A stretch of 41,518 nucleotides of DNA from a virus. This document shows, piece after piece, positions 13,125 through 22,106 of this stretch. Positions within the stretch are counted from its first letter, which is position 1, and the number at the start of each line of letters is the position of its first letter. Both the position numbers and the translations under genes were made by a program. The DNA is taken from the IMG/VR virus record IMGVR_UViG_3300010430_000157, positions 1 to 41,518 of that record; one strand, written 5' to 3'. The notes beneath the pieces are model-generated. The model was not told the origin of the DNA. It saw only the letters and a program-made list of their open reading frames with translations, and searched no databases.

Positions 13125-15136
13125 CCGTCATATTAGGCAGTCCCGGCTCCGGCGCAGGGCAGACAGATTTACAACAGGCATACGATAACAGCCCGACGCC
13201 GGGCGCTCAGATTGTACTCGATTCGGTGCCGAATCCGATTACGGTACAAGCCGCCGTCGCTGGCGCGGTGTTCCACGTCCATGACATCGCCGGTAATGAA
13301 ATCCTACAAGTCAACGCCAACCCGGATCAGGTAATCGCGGAAGCGGGCGTAGAGATTAATGACGCCTTTTCCAATTCAGGCGCGGCGCACTCCCTGATAT
13401 TTAACGACACGTATACCAATACCGGCGCTTTCATCGGCGGTAGCATTCTCAGCGCCGGTACTATAACGACCGGCGGCAGTACCACGTGGATCTGGTCGTT
13501 ATTACAGGAGACAAAAACGTACCAGATGGCGATTAACCCAGCGTTCGCCGCGTTCGCGTTGTTCAACGCGCTGGGTGCGATTGAGAATTTGGGCAACTTC
13601 AATTTGGTGCAAGTCGTTACCATGAATAACGGTATGACGCAGCGCCGGGTAACGGCAGGCACCAGCACCACGCAAGGTTCAATCGGTTTCAATAATGTGC
13701 CCGCATCACGGACAGCCGTCGCGGGCGCGGTGCTGACCAATACAATCGGTGTGACGGGTTTGCTTCACGGACCCAAGTTTGCAACCGTTGCAGGCTCAAC
13801 GGTCAACTTGGGCACGATTCGCGGTCTGTGGTGCCAGAATCCGACAGTCGCGCTATTCTCGCCACAAGCGGGCACCGAAACGATGACCGCGTACGTCGGC
13901 GTTGATTTTGACAACATTCCTTTCGGCGGCAATGTCGTTAAAGCGGCTGTTAGGTCCGCCATGGCACCGAGCGGCACCAACGCGTGGTTTTTGCTAAACA
14001 ACGGCAACGCGCACTCTGACCACGGCGCGGGGCATATCTATTTCGATGACAACGCCGGTATTGCGCTCGGGGGTATCAGTAACCTTTCGTTTGACTACTG
14101 GCTTACATGGAATGCAGCAGGCTACGTCAGACACTTTTTCAACACCGCATTCAACAACGAACTGCGGTGGTCGAACCCAAGTGCAAACCGATTCCTGTTC
14201 AACAATGATGGTGGTAGCACAACCGGCGAATACAATTGGAACTGCGCCAGATTCAGCATGGGCGCGCAGACCGGTGCGGTCGGTAATCAAGTCGGTAATT
14301 TCGTGGCCGGTACACGCGCGGTCAGCGTCGGCGGTGAATGGTCCGACTTCCTGCTCACGCAGGCGGGTAACATCACCGTCAACGCGGCCATGGGGCTGGT
14401 GGCGGGCTGGACCATCAATTCGCCCAGTATCACGCTCGGCACCGGTACGGTCAGCGAAGCATGCGGGCTCAACGTCGCCGGTAACGTCAACCAGGGCTCA
14501 GTCGGCCGCTACGGGGTGCGGATCTTATCCAACCCGAGCGGTGCGACCGATAATTACCCGTTATACGTTGTAAACGGAACCAGTCGTATCAACGGGCTGA
14601 TTTGCGGCGATCCCGGTACCGAAGCCTCGGGCATCACAATTGCGGGCACGCTGTACGACAGCGCGCTGAAAGCCAGCGCCATCGGCGGCAGTGATCAAGC
14701 GCAATTTATCATGCACCGCCACAACACAACACTGGGCGCGGTAATCGTTGGCGCGCGCTCCAACAGCGATACCGATGCGCACACGCTGGTGGCGGACGAT
14801 CAAGATTTGCTGGTACTGCTTGGTGTCGGCTGGGATGGTACCGATTATGAAATCGGTGCCATTATGCGCATGGCCGTGGATGGCACACCCGGCAATAACG
14901 ATATGCCCGGCCGATTCGATTTTCTGACCACACCCGACAACAGCGTATCGGCGTTACTGGCACTGCGCATCAACAGCAACCAGCGCTGCGATTTCCAGAC
15001 CAATCAGGCGTTGGGTGGCGGGGCCGCCGCGACGTTGGGAACCATCGGTGGAGCCGGGCCAACGGCCGCCGCTCAGGCGCAATGGCTGGAAATTGAAATC
15101 GGTGGTGTAGTACATTGGATTCCAGCATGGACATGA
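13121..15136 (+). CDS. Large beta-rich fibre/appendage-like structural protein
   Basis: 671 residues, rich in Gly, Asn, Thr and Ala with many short beta-like strands and almost no Lys, as in phage tail fibres and virion appendages. Several segments resemble shaft repeats (SGITIAGTLYDSALKASAIGG; TLGTGTVSEACGLNVAGNVN). The C-terminus (TAAAQAQWLEIEIGGVVHWI) looks like the common 'xAxxWLxVxxxGxxxWIPxW' ending of virion fibres. It is followed by five small overlapping genes. No enzymatic motif seen; receptor binding is inference. Confidence 0.7.
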   Translation: MTVILGSPGSGAGQTDLQQAYDNSPTPGAQIVLDSVPNPITVQAAVAGAVFHVHDIAGNEILQVNANPDQVIAEAGVEINDAFSNSGAAHSLIFNDTYTNTGAFIGGSILSAGTITTGGSTTWIWSLLQETKTYQMAINPAFAAFALFNALGAIENLGNFNLVQVVTMNNGMTQRRVTAGTSTTQGSIGFNNVPASRTAVAGAVLTNTIGVTGLLHGPKFATVAGSTVNLGTIRGLWCQNPTVALFSPQAGTETMTAYVGVDFDNIPFGGNVVKAAVRSAMAPSGTNAWFLLNNGNAHSDHGAGHIYFDDNAGIALGGISNLSFDYWLTWNAAGYVRHFFNTAFNNELRWSNPSANRFLFNNDGGSTTGEYNWNCARFSMGAQTGAVGNQVGNFVAGTRAVSVGGEWSDFLLTQAGNITVNAAMGLVAGWTINSPSITLGTGTVSEACGLNVAGNVNQGSVGRYGVRILSNPSGATDNYPLYVVNGTSRINGLICGDPGTEASGITIAGTLYDSALKASAIGGSDQAQFIMHRHNTTLGAVIVGARSNSDTDAHTLVADDQDLLVLLGVGWDGTDYEIGAIMRMAVDGTPGNNDMPGRFDFLTTPDNSVSALLALRINSNQRCDFQTNQALGGGAAATLGTIGGAGPTAAAQAQWLEIEIGGVVHWIPAWT

Positions 15137-15309
15137 CCCGCGAACAGCTCGAAGATTTGCTCACCGCCGATGACGACGTAAAAGCGGAGTTTTGTCGCGC
15201 ATACATGCCGATGTGCCAGTCAGAAGAAGAATTCTATGCCGCAATCGATGACGCCATCGAAGCCGCCAAACTCGCAGAAATGCAACACAACCCCGGAGCC
15301 TTGCCGTGA
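15127..15309 (+). CDS. Small acidic hypothetical protein
   Basis: 60 residues from ATG 15127 (an upstream TTG at 15115 is also open). Acidic and helical (TREQLEDLLTADDDVKAEF). It overlaps the end of the fibre-like gene and its stop overlaps the next GTG. No family recognised. Confidence 0.6.
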   Translation: MDMTREQLEDLLTADDDVKAEFCRAYMPMCQSEEEFYAAIDDAIEAAKLAEMQHNPGALP

Positions 15310-15503
15310 CAGATAACGTGAAAAAGATACCCGATCAACCCGGCCGCCCGCCGCAGAAAATGCAGGCCATGGTAATCGCCGTGCCGTTATTTATGCAGAT
15401 GGTGGAACTAATACGCGGTAACGTATCGCACCGCGAAGCCGATCCGCTTATGCAGCAAATCGCCACGCTGACACCGCAGGAAGTTACCCTACGCAATGAC
15501 TGA
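15306..15503 (+). CDS. Small hypothetical protein
   Basis: 65 residues from GTG 15306, overlapping the previous TGA by GTGA. Contains a hydrophobic stretch MQAMVIAVPLFMQMVELI, perhaps an amphipathic helix. Overlaps the next ATG by eight bases. No family recognised. Confidence 0.65.
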   Translation: MTDNVKKIPDQPGRPPQKMQAMVIAVPLFMQMVELIRGNVSHREADPLMQQIATLTPQEVTLRND

Positions 15504-15924
15504 TATCGTCATACAGACGAAATCGGGCGGCGTGGCTGTCAACGGGCTGGCCGACCCGCCCGAAATCACGATTTTACGGCTCGATACGGATGCCGTTATC
15601 GTGAATGCGGCGGCAATGTCCGATCAGGGCACGGGTGGATTGTATAAATTTCTCGGTTTTACGCCAATTGCGGGCATTCCGTATAGTTTCAGCGTTGACG
15701 CCGATCCAAACGTCACCGATCAGGTGGATGACCGCAACTATTTCGGCGCATTCGATAACGAGCAAAACGATATCTGGAATGACCGAGGGCTTAACCCCAG
15801 CGTTGTTAAAACCATCACTGAGGTCACTTTGGGAGCCGATTACGACGAGGCCGTGGCATCACCCACCGCGATCGCCAAGGACGTTACGAAAGTCGGAGCG
15901 GTGACAACGATTGACCGCGCATGA
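15496..15924 (+). CDS. Tail-fibre-associated hypothetical protein
   Basis: 142 residues, beta-rich N-terminal domain (PEITILRLDTDAVIVNAAAM; GGLYKFLGF). An NYFGAFDNEQNDIWNDRGLNPS linker and a C-terminal segment follow. The 'xxGGxxD..QNDIW..RGLN' phrase occurs in small proteins next to phage fibre genes. It may be a fibre-adaptor or structural protein. Confidence 0.68.
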   Translation: MTDIVIQTKSGGVAVNGLADPPEITILRLDTDAVIVNAAAMSDQGTGGLYKFLGFTPIAGIPYSFSVDADPNVTDQVDDRNYFGAFDNEQNDIWNDRGLNPSVVKTITEVTLGADYDEAVASPTAIAKDVTKVGAVTTIDRA

Positions 15925-16184
15925 TTTTAGAGCCAATCTCCATCGCGACGGGCGGCTATATTGGCATCGGACCCGGTACGGATTACTGTCCGCTGCCGCT
16001 GGCGATTGGTTCAGACGGCTACATACGGTTTGAAGTAACGCCGCCATGGCCCGGCGATGACCCGTTTGGTGGTGGTCACGGTGCTGTAATACTGGAACCG
16101 AGACATTTCCGGCGTGAAGATTTCACGGAAACCGAACAGCTTGCATTACTCGCCATTTTCGCTATTAACGAAATGGATGAATGA
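15921..16184 (+). CDS. Small hypothetical protein
   Basis: 87 residues, ATGA-coupled at both ends. Gly/Pro-rich first half (ATGGYIGIGPGTDYC) and an acidic helical end. Possibly a structural accessory of the fibre cluster; no family recognised. Confidence 0.65.
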   Translation: MILEPISIATGGYIGIGPGTDYCPLPLAIGSDGYIRFEVTPPWPGDDPFGGGHGAVILEPRHFRREDFTETEQLALLAIFAINEMDE

Positions 16185-16381
16185 CGTACAACGATGACAA
16201 TGACCCAACCGGATATTACAGACGAAAGCAAAAGAAAAACGATGAGTACATGGATAAAGTGCTTTTCCCGTTTTTCAAATGGGCAATCGTCTTGCTGGCC
16301 GTTGTGGTGGTGGTAGATTTGGTTCGTGGCTGTATCAACTCCACGGCGAGCGCATGCCCACATATATTGGCAACTCGATAG
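16181..16381 (+). CDS. Small single-pass membrane protein
   Basis: 66 residues. A charged N-terminus (DDNDPTGYYRRKQKKNDEYM) is followed by one transmembrane helix (FFKWAIVLLAVVVVVDLV, about residues 31-48) and a short tail. ATGA overlap with the previous gene. It is one of the few holin- or spanin-sized membrane proteins in the genome, but nothing beyond topology supports a lysis role. The 3' end overlaps the sulfotransferase-like gene by 56 bases. Confidence 0.65.
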   Translation: MTYNDDNDPTGYYRRKQKKNDEYMDKVLFPFFKWAIVLLAVVVVVDLVRGCINSTASACPHILATR

Positions 16382-16862
16382 CCAATTAGCGATCGGAGCC
16401 ACGGAAAAGGCGGCAATGACATCGATACAATTCGCGCTCAACCGGTGTCGAAGGCTCACACCCGAACAGGTACACCAGCGCAAGCTGTGCGTGCGGCTGT
16501 ATCTGCGCCATCCGATTACCCGATTTGCCAGCGCGTATGCGTATTTTGCCCCTAACGACAACTTTCCAGTGCAACGCAGCCGCCCGGCTGATTTATTGGC
16601 GAAAGCGCCAACGCTGGAACAGTTTACCGATGCCATACTGGCCGGTATGTGGAATGAGCATTGGGGACCGCAGCTCGAACAGCACGATGCCGTGGGCATC
16701 GATGAGCTGTTCAAGATGGAAGATATCGCGACATCGTGGCCAAAACGTTACCCGCTCACGCATCAAAACAAGGGCCGTATCGCCAAGCCCGACATCACGT
16801 ACCGCAGAGGCGATTTAGAGGATTACTATCAGAGGGATTTAAACGCATGGCTCGCCACCTAA
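16326..16862 (+). CDS. Compact sulfotransferase-like protein
   Basis: 178 residues from GTG 16326; ATG 16416 would remove the nucleotide-binding loop, so I keep the longer frame. Sulfotransferases move sulfate from PAPS to an acceptor. The 5'-phosphosulfate loop is seen as LAIGATEKAAMTSIQFAL (K28, T32, S33; the usual Pro before Lys is Glu27). The 3'-phosphate strand-helix is LYLRHPITRFASAY (R61, S69, Y71). A later EHWGPQ (112-116) and DELFKMEDI match the C-terminal part of Sulfotransfer_2-type bacterial enzymes. It is shorter than typical family members. It sits between the fibre cluster and TerS, so the acceptor might be a glycan on the host surface, but this is a guess. Confidence 0.58.
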   Translation: MAVSTPRRAHAHIYWQLDSQLAIGATEKAAMTSIQFALNRCRRLTPEQVHQRKLCVRLYLRHPITRFASAYAYFAPNDNFPVQRSRPADLLAKAPTLEQFTDAILAGMWNEHWGPQLEQHDAVGIDELFKMEDIATSWPKRYPLTHQNKGRIAKPDITYRRGDLEDYYQRDLNAWLAT

Positions 16863-17407
16863 GAATGTTTCCAGCACCCACCACGTTCGCCGCGCCCGAT
16901 GGTGAAACCCGGCTACGCCCGGCCACAGGGCACCGGTATAACGATGCGCTGGCGCGTAAGATTTGCGAAAAGATCATGCACAAGCAGAGTCTGAAAGAAA
17001 TCTGCAAAGACCCGCGCTATCCGAATCTATCAACCGTGATTCGCTGGCTGGCCAAGCCCGAACTGACCGCGTTCAGAGAAATGTATTATTACGCGCGCCG
17101 CGTGGCGGCTGAGTTGTACGTCGATGAGATTTTTGAAATTGCCGACGATGGCAGCAACGACTGGAAACCGCGACACGACAAAGACGGTGGGCTGATCGAT
17201 TACGTGCCCGATCAGGAAGCCATCCAGCGCAGCCGGGTACGCATTGACGCCCGCAAATGGTACGCCGCTCGGATGGTGCCGAAAATCTACGGTGATAAAG
17301 TGGATGTCGGACTGGATGTGACCGGCGATCTGGCTGAGCTGCTGAAAAAGGCCAGCAATAACGACACCGGGCTGCCTAAGCCAATCGAGCACGATGACGA
17401 TGACTGA
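16847..17407 (+). CDS. terS: Terminase small subunit
   Basis: 186 residues from ATG 16847 (AGAGGG ten bases upstream). It recognises phage DNA and loads the terminase. A helix-turn-helix-like N-terminus (YNDALARKICEKIMHKQSLKEICKDP, then LSTVIRWLA) is followed by the typical middle REMYYYARRVAAELYVDEIFEIAD. A C-terminal RSRVRIDARKWYAARMVPKIYGD completes the family pattern. It overlaps TerL by 14 bases. The open frame upstream to 16736 is shadow. Confidence 0.88.
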   Translation: MARHLRMFPAPTTFAAPDGETRLRPATGHRYNDALARKICEKIMHKQSLKEICKDPRYPNLSTVIRWLAKPELTAFREMYYYARRVAAELYVDEIFEIADDGSNDWKPRHDKDGGLIDYVPDQEAIQRSRVRIDARKWYAARMVPKIYGDKVDVGLDVTGDLAELLKKASNNDTGLPKPIEHDDDD

Positions 17408-18989
17408 TCCGCTCGGCAAGACCAATCTCGCTGATCCGTGGTGGCGGCTCAATAATCTGTACTATATAAAGGATAAAAAAGGCGAGCGCATTCTGTTTCG
17501 GCCGAATTGGGCGCAGCGCGCCTTATATAATGGTATGTGGTATCTATCGGTCATTTTGAAAGCACGGCAGCTCGGCATGACTACGTTTATCCAGCTATTT
17601 ATGTTGGATAGATGTCTGTTTAACAGCAATCAGAATGCCGGGATAGTCGCCCACAATAAAGAAGACGCCCAGGCGTTTTTCAGCGATAAAATCAAGTTTG
17701 CCTACGATAATTTACCGAGCGATCTGCGCAGTCAGCGCCGCGCCACCAGTGATACGGCGCAAAGCTTGCGATTCAGTAACGGATCAATGATCCGCGTTGG
17801 CACGTCGATGCGTTCAGGCACGTATCAGTATATACACGTATCTGAATTTGGGAAAATGTGCGCCAAGTACCCCGACAAAGCGAGCGAGGTTATTACCGGC
17901 ACCCTGAACACCTTAGCAGCCGGGCAGATTGCTTTTATCGAATCCACGGCCGAGGGGCCGTTTGGCGAGTTTTACGATATGTGCCGCACGGCCGAGGATT
18001 TGACCCAGGCGGTTAAAAACAAGCAAACCGATTTTACCCCGCTGGATTGGAAATTTTTCTTTTACCCGTGGTGGAAGCACCCGGATTACGTGTTGCATGA
18101 ACGCGTCGATATTCCTGAAAAATTGATGCTCTATTTCATGGAAATCCGCAAGGAACACGGCATTGATTTGAAGCCCGAACAACAGTTTTGGTACGTGAAA
18201 AAGGCGGCCGAACAGCGCGACAAAATGAAACAGGAATACCCCAGCACGGCCAGCGAGGCGTTTGAGCGGTCAACAGAGCTGGCCATATACGGCAAGCAAC
18301 TTCGTAAAGCCCGCGAACAGAAACGCATCACCTCACTGCCGATCGTTCGGGGTATCCCGGTTAACACATTCTGGGATTTGGGCAGGAATGATGTCACGGC
18401 GATCTGGTTTCACCAGCACGTTGAGCAACACCACAACTTCATTTACTACCTTGAAGCACGGTTGGAAGATTTAACGTATTACGTGGAACAGTTGCAGGAA
18501 TTGAAATTGGAATATAAATGGTACTATGGCACCCATTATTTACCGCATGACGTGGAAGTAACAGACATTTCGGCTTTCGAGAACAAATCACGGCGGATGA
18601 TTTTACAGGAGGCCGGGCTGCGTCCGATCCGCGTAGTACCCAAAATCCGCAACATTAATGATGGCATCGAAATAACCCGACGCGCCTTTGATGAGTGCTA
18701 TTTTGATGAGGAAGGCTGCGAAATCGGACTCAGGGCGTTGGCCGGGTATGAATGGACGTATGATGAATTACACAAAACCACCCGCAAGACACCCGCCCAC
18801 AACTGGGCCAGCAACGGCGCAGACGCGTGGAGACAGTTCGCGCAAGGCTTTAAGGGCGACGGCAAAGGCTGGAAAGAACAGGCAGCCAGCGCGGGCGAGC
18901 TTGCCGCAGGGGCCGGGCGCAAGTATGCTGAAAAACGCCGCACTCGCCGTGGCAATCTAATTAATCCAACACTCGATCACGTGGTGTAG
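17394..18989 (+). CDS. terL: Terminase large subunit
   Basis: 531 residues. ATPase and nuclease motor that packages DNA into the prohead. The P-loop region is KARQLGMTTF near residue 56-65 (the Arg-Gln-x-Gly-x-Thr-Thr variant used by a common phage TerL group). The Walker B-like strand is QYIHVSEFGKM near 145-155, with the coupling motif FIESTAEG near 180. The nuclease domain starts at NTFWDLGRNDVTAIW, with further acidic residues in YLPHDVEVTD and the final NGADAWRQF. Starts at ATG 17394 or ATG 17400. Neighbours TerS and portal agree. Confidence 0.93.
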   Translation: MTMTDPLGKTNLADPWWRLNNLYYIKDKKGERILFRPNWAQRALYNGMWYLSVILKARQLGMTTFIQLFMLDRCLFNSNQNAGIVAHNKEDAQAFFSDKIKFAYDNLPSDLRSQRRATSDTAQSLRFSNGSMIRVGTSMRSGTYQYIHVSEFGKMCAKYPDKASEVITGTLNTLAAGQIAFIESTAEGPFGEFYDMCRTAEDLTQAVKNKQTDFTPLDWKFFFYPWWKHPDYVLHERVDIPEKLMLYFMEIRKEHGIDLKPEQQFWYVKKAAEQRDKMKQEYPSTASEAFERSTELAIYGKQLRKAREQKRITSLPIVRGIPVNTFWDLGRNDVTAIWFHQHVEQHHNFIYYLEARLEDLTYYVEQLQELKLEYKWYYGTHYLPHDVEVTDISAFENKSRRMILQEAGLRPIRVVPKIRNINDGIEITRRAFDECYFDEEGCEIGLRALAGYEWTYDELHKTTRKTPAHNWASNGADAWRQFAQGFKGDGKGWKEQAASAGELAAGAGRKYAEKRRTRRGNLINPTLDHVV

Positions 18990-18991
18990 CT

Positions 18992-21622
18992 ATGGCAGTG
19001 AGAGGCGGGCAGTATAACGTAGGTGTAGGCTCGAAAAATCGACGCAGCGGCCGTGTCACCAACGTTTCTACGGGCGGCAGTGCTAACCGTGGCACACAAT
19101 CAAGCCTACAGCCGGGCGGCGGTCACACACGCCGCGATTCCAATCGCCGCCAATCCGGGCGGCACAATCTCGAAGAAATGTCAGAAAGTCAGATCGTGGG
19201 CTTTTTGGGCCGCAAGATTTGGCAGGCCATGAACGACGAAGACGGCGACATTTCCGACGACCGCAAAGAGAATTTTAATTATTATGTGGGCGCTGAGTAC
19301 GGTAATGAAAGGGAAGGGTATTCCAGTTTCGTAACCCGTGAAGCGCTTGAAACCGTGGAATGGGTGCTCCCCAACGTATTACGCACGTTTCTATCGGGCG
19401 ATCAGGTGGTGCAATTCGAGCCACAAAACCCGGACGATGAGCAAGCCGCCGAACAGGAAACCGATATCACGAATTATTTTGTGATGCGCGCCAACAATGG
19501 CGGATTGGGTGGTTTCCTGCCGCTACATCACTGGATGAAAGACTGTTTAATGTACCCCAACGGGTATATTAAAGCGTATATGGAGGAAGCCACGGAAACC
19601 GATGTTGGTACCGTGACCGGCCTCAATGAGTACGGCGTTCAAATGCTGGACGATGATCCCGACGTGGAAATCATTGAACAGCGCTCGCGCACCATACGCG
19701 TACCGGCTCCCGCGACGCCCCCCGCGATGCCAGGCATGGCTCCCGGCATGCCTCCCGGTATGCCTCCCGTGGGCGCGGGCGCACCCGGTGCCATGCCGGG
19801 CGGCTCCCCCACGCAGTCACCCATGACCCCGATGGGTATCGGCGGGCAGCCGAACCCTAACGAGCCACCCCAGGCCGGACCCCCACAGCCGCCCGATGTC
19901 TTGGCAATGTCCGAAGCAGACACCCAGGAGCAGGAAGTTTTTGATCTGAAAATCCGCACCACCAAGCAGGTGATGCAGCTCAAGATCATGCCGGTGCCGC
20001 CGGAAGAATGTTTGGTCGATAACGATTGCACGACCCTGAATCTGGATGAGGCGGATTTTGTCTGTCACCGCGTGCGCAAGACATATACGCAATTGGTGAA
20101 TGAAGGGTATGACCCGGATGAATTGGATCAAGTAGGGCTCGGAGAGGATTACCAATGGAATGATGAGCGCGTAAATCGCCTGTTCTATGAAGATGAAGAC
20201 CCCGACGCGGAAGACGAAGACGACCCCAGCATGCGCACATTTTGGGTACACGAATGTTTCGCTTGGTACGATTTTAACGGCGATGGACTGGGCGAACATC
20301 GCCGCACCGTCTTGATCGGCGACCGCGTTTTTGAAAACGTCGAAACCAATTACCAGCCCATGATTGCCATGAGCGCCATCTTAATGCAGCACAAGCACAC
20401 AGGCATGGGCTACATTGACATAATGAAGGATTTGCAGGTGCTCGGTTCTGTATTGACCCGGCAACTGCTGGACAACATTTACAAGATTAATGTAAGGCGC
20501 AAGGTGTTCAGCGAGGATGCGCTGACCGAGGATGGCAGCACCATGGAAGCCATTCTAAACACCCAGGCGGAATTTATTCCCGTCCGTGGCCCGGCTGCGA
20601 ATGCCTTTGTGCCGGAACCCACACAATCCATTGTTGGTGAGCTGTTACCCGTGATTCAGCACTTCACCGAGCAGCGGTCAGCCCGCACGGGCGTATCGCC
20701 GGAATTCACCTTGGACGCGAACGCATTACAAGAAGTCCGCCAAGATGTGTTTGCTAACGCCATGGATCGGGCGAGCCAACGCATTGAAATGCTGGTACGC
20801 ATTTTCGCCGAAACCGGTTATCGGCAATTGATGCTAAAAACGCACCAATTGCTGCGCTCGCATTGGGATATCGAGCGCACCGTCAAACTGCGCGGTCAGT
20901 GGGTGGATGTGGACCCCCAGGGTTGGCGGCAACGTACTGACATGGCCGTAACGACCGGGCTCGGCTTCCATACTAAACAACAACAACTCAGCATGTTGAC
21001 GCAATTACTCAGCATGCAAAAGGAAGCGGCGGGCTCAGGGCTCAGCGATCCGACCAAAATCTATAAGGGCTTAGAAAAGTTGGTGAACGCGGCCGGTATC
21101 GGTGACGTACGCCAATTTTTCGTGGACCCGGAATCGCCGGAATTTCAGCCGCCCGAACCACAGCCCGATCCAAACGCGATTCTGGCACAGGCGCAGGCGC
21201 AGGCGTTGCAGCAAGAACAGCAGCGCAAAATGCAGGAATTCCAAGCCAAAACGCAGACTGACCAGCAAAAAGCACAGATGGACGTGCAGATTAAACAGGC
21301 CGAGCTGCAAGAAAAGCGGGCGGACCGTGACATCAAACTGCGTGAACTGGCGTTGAAAGAAAAGGAAATGGAAAGCCAGGGACTGCTGGCGGCCGGGGAA
21401 CTGGACGCCAGAATCCAAAACATCCGGGCAGACACCCAGCTCAAGCGCTCGCAGAGCGACAAAGCCATGGCAGACGCTGCCAGTACCGCTGTTGAAGCCA
21501 GCGACACTTACCAGCAGGCGCTCAAAGTGGTATCGAAAGGCGGCGAACTGAATGAACCCGGTGGCCAACTGACTGCCGAATTCGAGACCGAGGAAGACGA
21601 AAATGCCGAGCGCGAAGGATAA
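18992..21622 (+). CDS. Portal protein (P22-like) with Pro/Gly/Met-rich insertion
   Basis: 876 residues, forms the dodecameric DNA entry vertex. After a Gly/Arg/Ser-rich N-terminus of about 60 residues comes the family core: DDRKENFNYYVGAEYG, TVEWVLPNVLRTFLSGDQVV and the ETDITNYFVMRANNG region. Residues of about 235-300 are an unusual low-complexity insertion rich in Pro, Gly and Met (APGMPPGMPPVGAGAPG). The end is a Gln/Lys/Glu-rich long helix or coiled coil (about 720-830), as in portal barrels. Weak ribosome binding site; likely coupled to TerL. Confidence 0.9.
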   Translation: MAVRGGQYNVGVGSKNRRSGRVTNVSTGGSANRGTQSSLQPGGGHTRRDSNRRQSGRHNLEEMSESQIVGFLGRKIWQAMNDEDGDISDDRKENFNYYVGAEYGNEREGYSSFVTREALETVEWVLPNVLRTFLSGDQVVQFEPQNPDDEQAAEQETDITNYFVMRANNGGLGGFLPLHHWMKDCLMYPNGYIKAYMEEATETDVGTVTGLNEYGVQMLDDDPDVEIIEQRSRTIRVPAPATPPAMPGMAPGMPPGMPPVGAGAPGAMPGGSPTQSPMTPMGIGGQPNPNEPPQAGPPQPPDVLAMSEADTQEQEVFDLKIRTTKQVMQLKIMPVPPEECLVDNDCTTLNLDEADFVCHRVRKTYTQLVNEGYDPDELDQVGLGEDYQWNDERVNRLFYEDEDPDAEDEDDPSMRTFWVHECFAWYDFNGDGLGEHRRTVLIGDRVFENVETNYQPMIAMSAILMQHKHTGMGYIDIMKDLQVLGSVLTRQLLDNIYKINVRRKVFSEDALTEDGSTMEAILNTQAEFIPVRGPAANAFVPEPTQSIVGELLPVIQHFTEQRSARTGVSPEFTLDANALQEVRQDVFANAMDRASQRIEMLVRIFAETGYRQLMLKTHQLLRSHWDIERTVKLRGQWVDVDPQGWRQRTDMAVTTGLGFHTKQQQLSMLTQLLSMQKEAAGSGLSDPTKIYKGLEKLVNAAGIGDVRQFFVDPESPEFQPPEPQPDPNAILAQAQAQALQQEQQRKMQEFQAKTQTDQQKAQMDVQIKQAELQEKRADRDIKLRELALKEKEMESQGLLAAGELDARIQNIRADTQLKRSQSDKAMADAASTAVEASDTYQQALKVVSKGGELNEPGGQLTAEFETEEDENAEREG

Positions 21623-22034
21623 ACTCACGGCAAAGAAACCGGCGGAAACTGCGGTACCGGCCGGTACAATGCAATTTCAGATGCAGCCACCCATAGTTAA
21701 AGTGGGCTCGCCACAGGTCAAGGTGGATATACCGGCACCGCAATTGAATATGGACAGTAAAGCGTTTGCCGATGCCGTGAAACAGCTCGCACAGAGTCAC
21801 ACCCAGCTTGGACAGACCATGGCGAGAGTGGCACAGCAACAGCTTGCGATACTGTCAGCTATTGAGCAACAAACGGAAGCGCTGCGCCAACTCGCCACCC
21901 GAACCGAACCCAGTATCAATGTGCCCGCACCCGTGGTGAAAATGGCCGCCCGCCCACGTGATTTTTATGTGGAGTTGGACAAGGAAGGCGGCGAAACTAT
22001 TGGCATGCGGATCACAGCAGAATCGCCGCACTAG
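21603..22034 (+). CDS. Hypothetical protein in head module
   Basis: 143 residues. Val/Pro-rich repeats QPPIVKVGSPQVKVDIPAPQ in the first third, a coiled-coil centre (LAQSHTQLGQTMARVAQQQL) and a short polar C-terminus. It overlaps the portal end by 20 bases. Possible virion or assembly accessory; no family recognised. Confidence 0.7.
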   Translation: MPSAKDKLTAKKPAETAVPAGTMQFQMQPPIVKVGSPQVKVDIPAPQLNMDSKAFADAVKQLAQSHTQLGQTMARVAQQQLAILSAIEQQTEALRQLATRTEPSINVPAPVVKMAARPRDFYVELDKEGGETIGMRITAESPH

Positions 22035-22042
22035 GCGAGGGC

Positions 22043-22068
22043 GCGGGAGTACGCTAAGCTACTCCCGC
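22043..22068 (+). promoter_or_regulatory. Hairpin between head genes
   Basis: GCGGGAGTA / TACTCCCGC pair perfectly around an 8-base loop (CGCTAAGC), nine bases after a stop codon. No T-run follows, so it is more likely an mRNA stability or processing hairpin than an intrinsic terminator. Confidence 0.55.
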
Positions 22069-22106
22069 ATATGAAACAATGAGTTGTATAGCAGAGGTAT
22101 ATCAAG

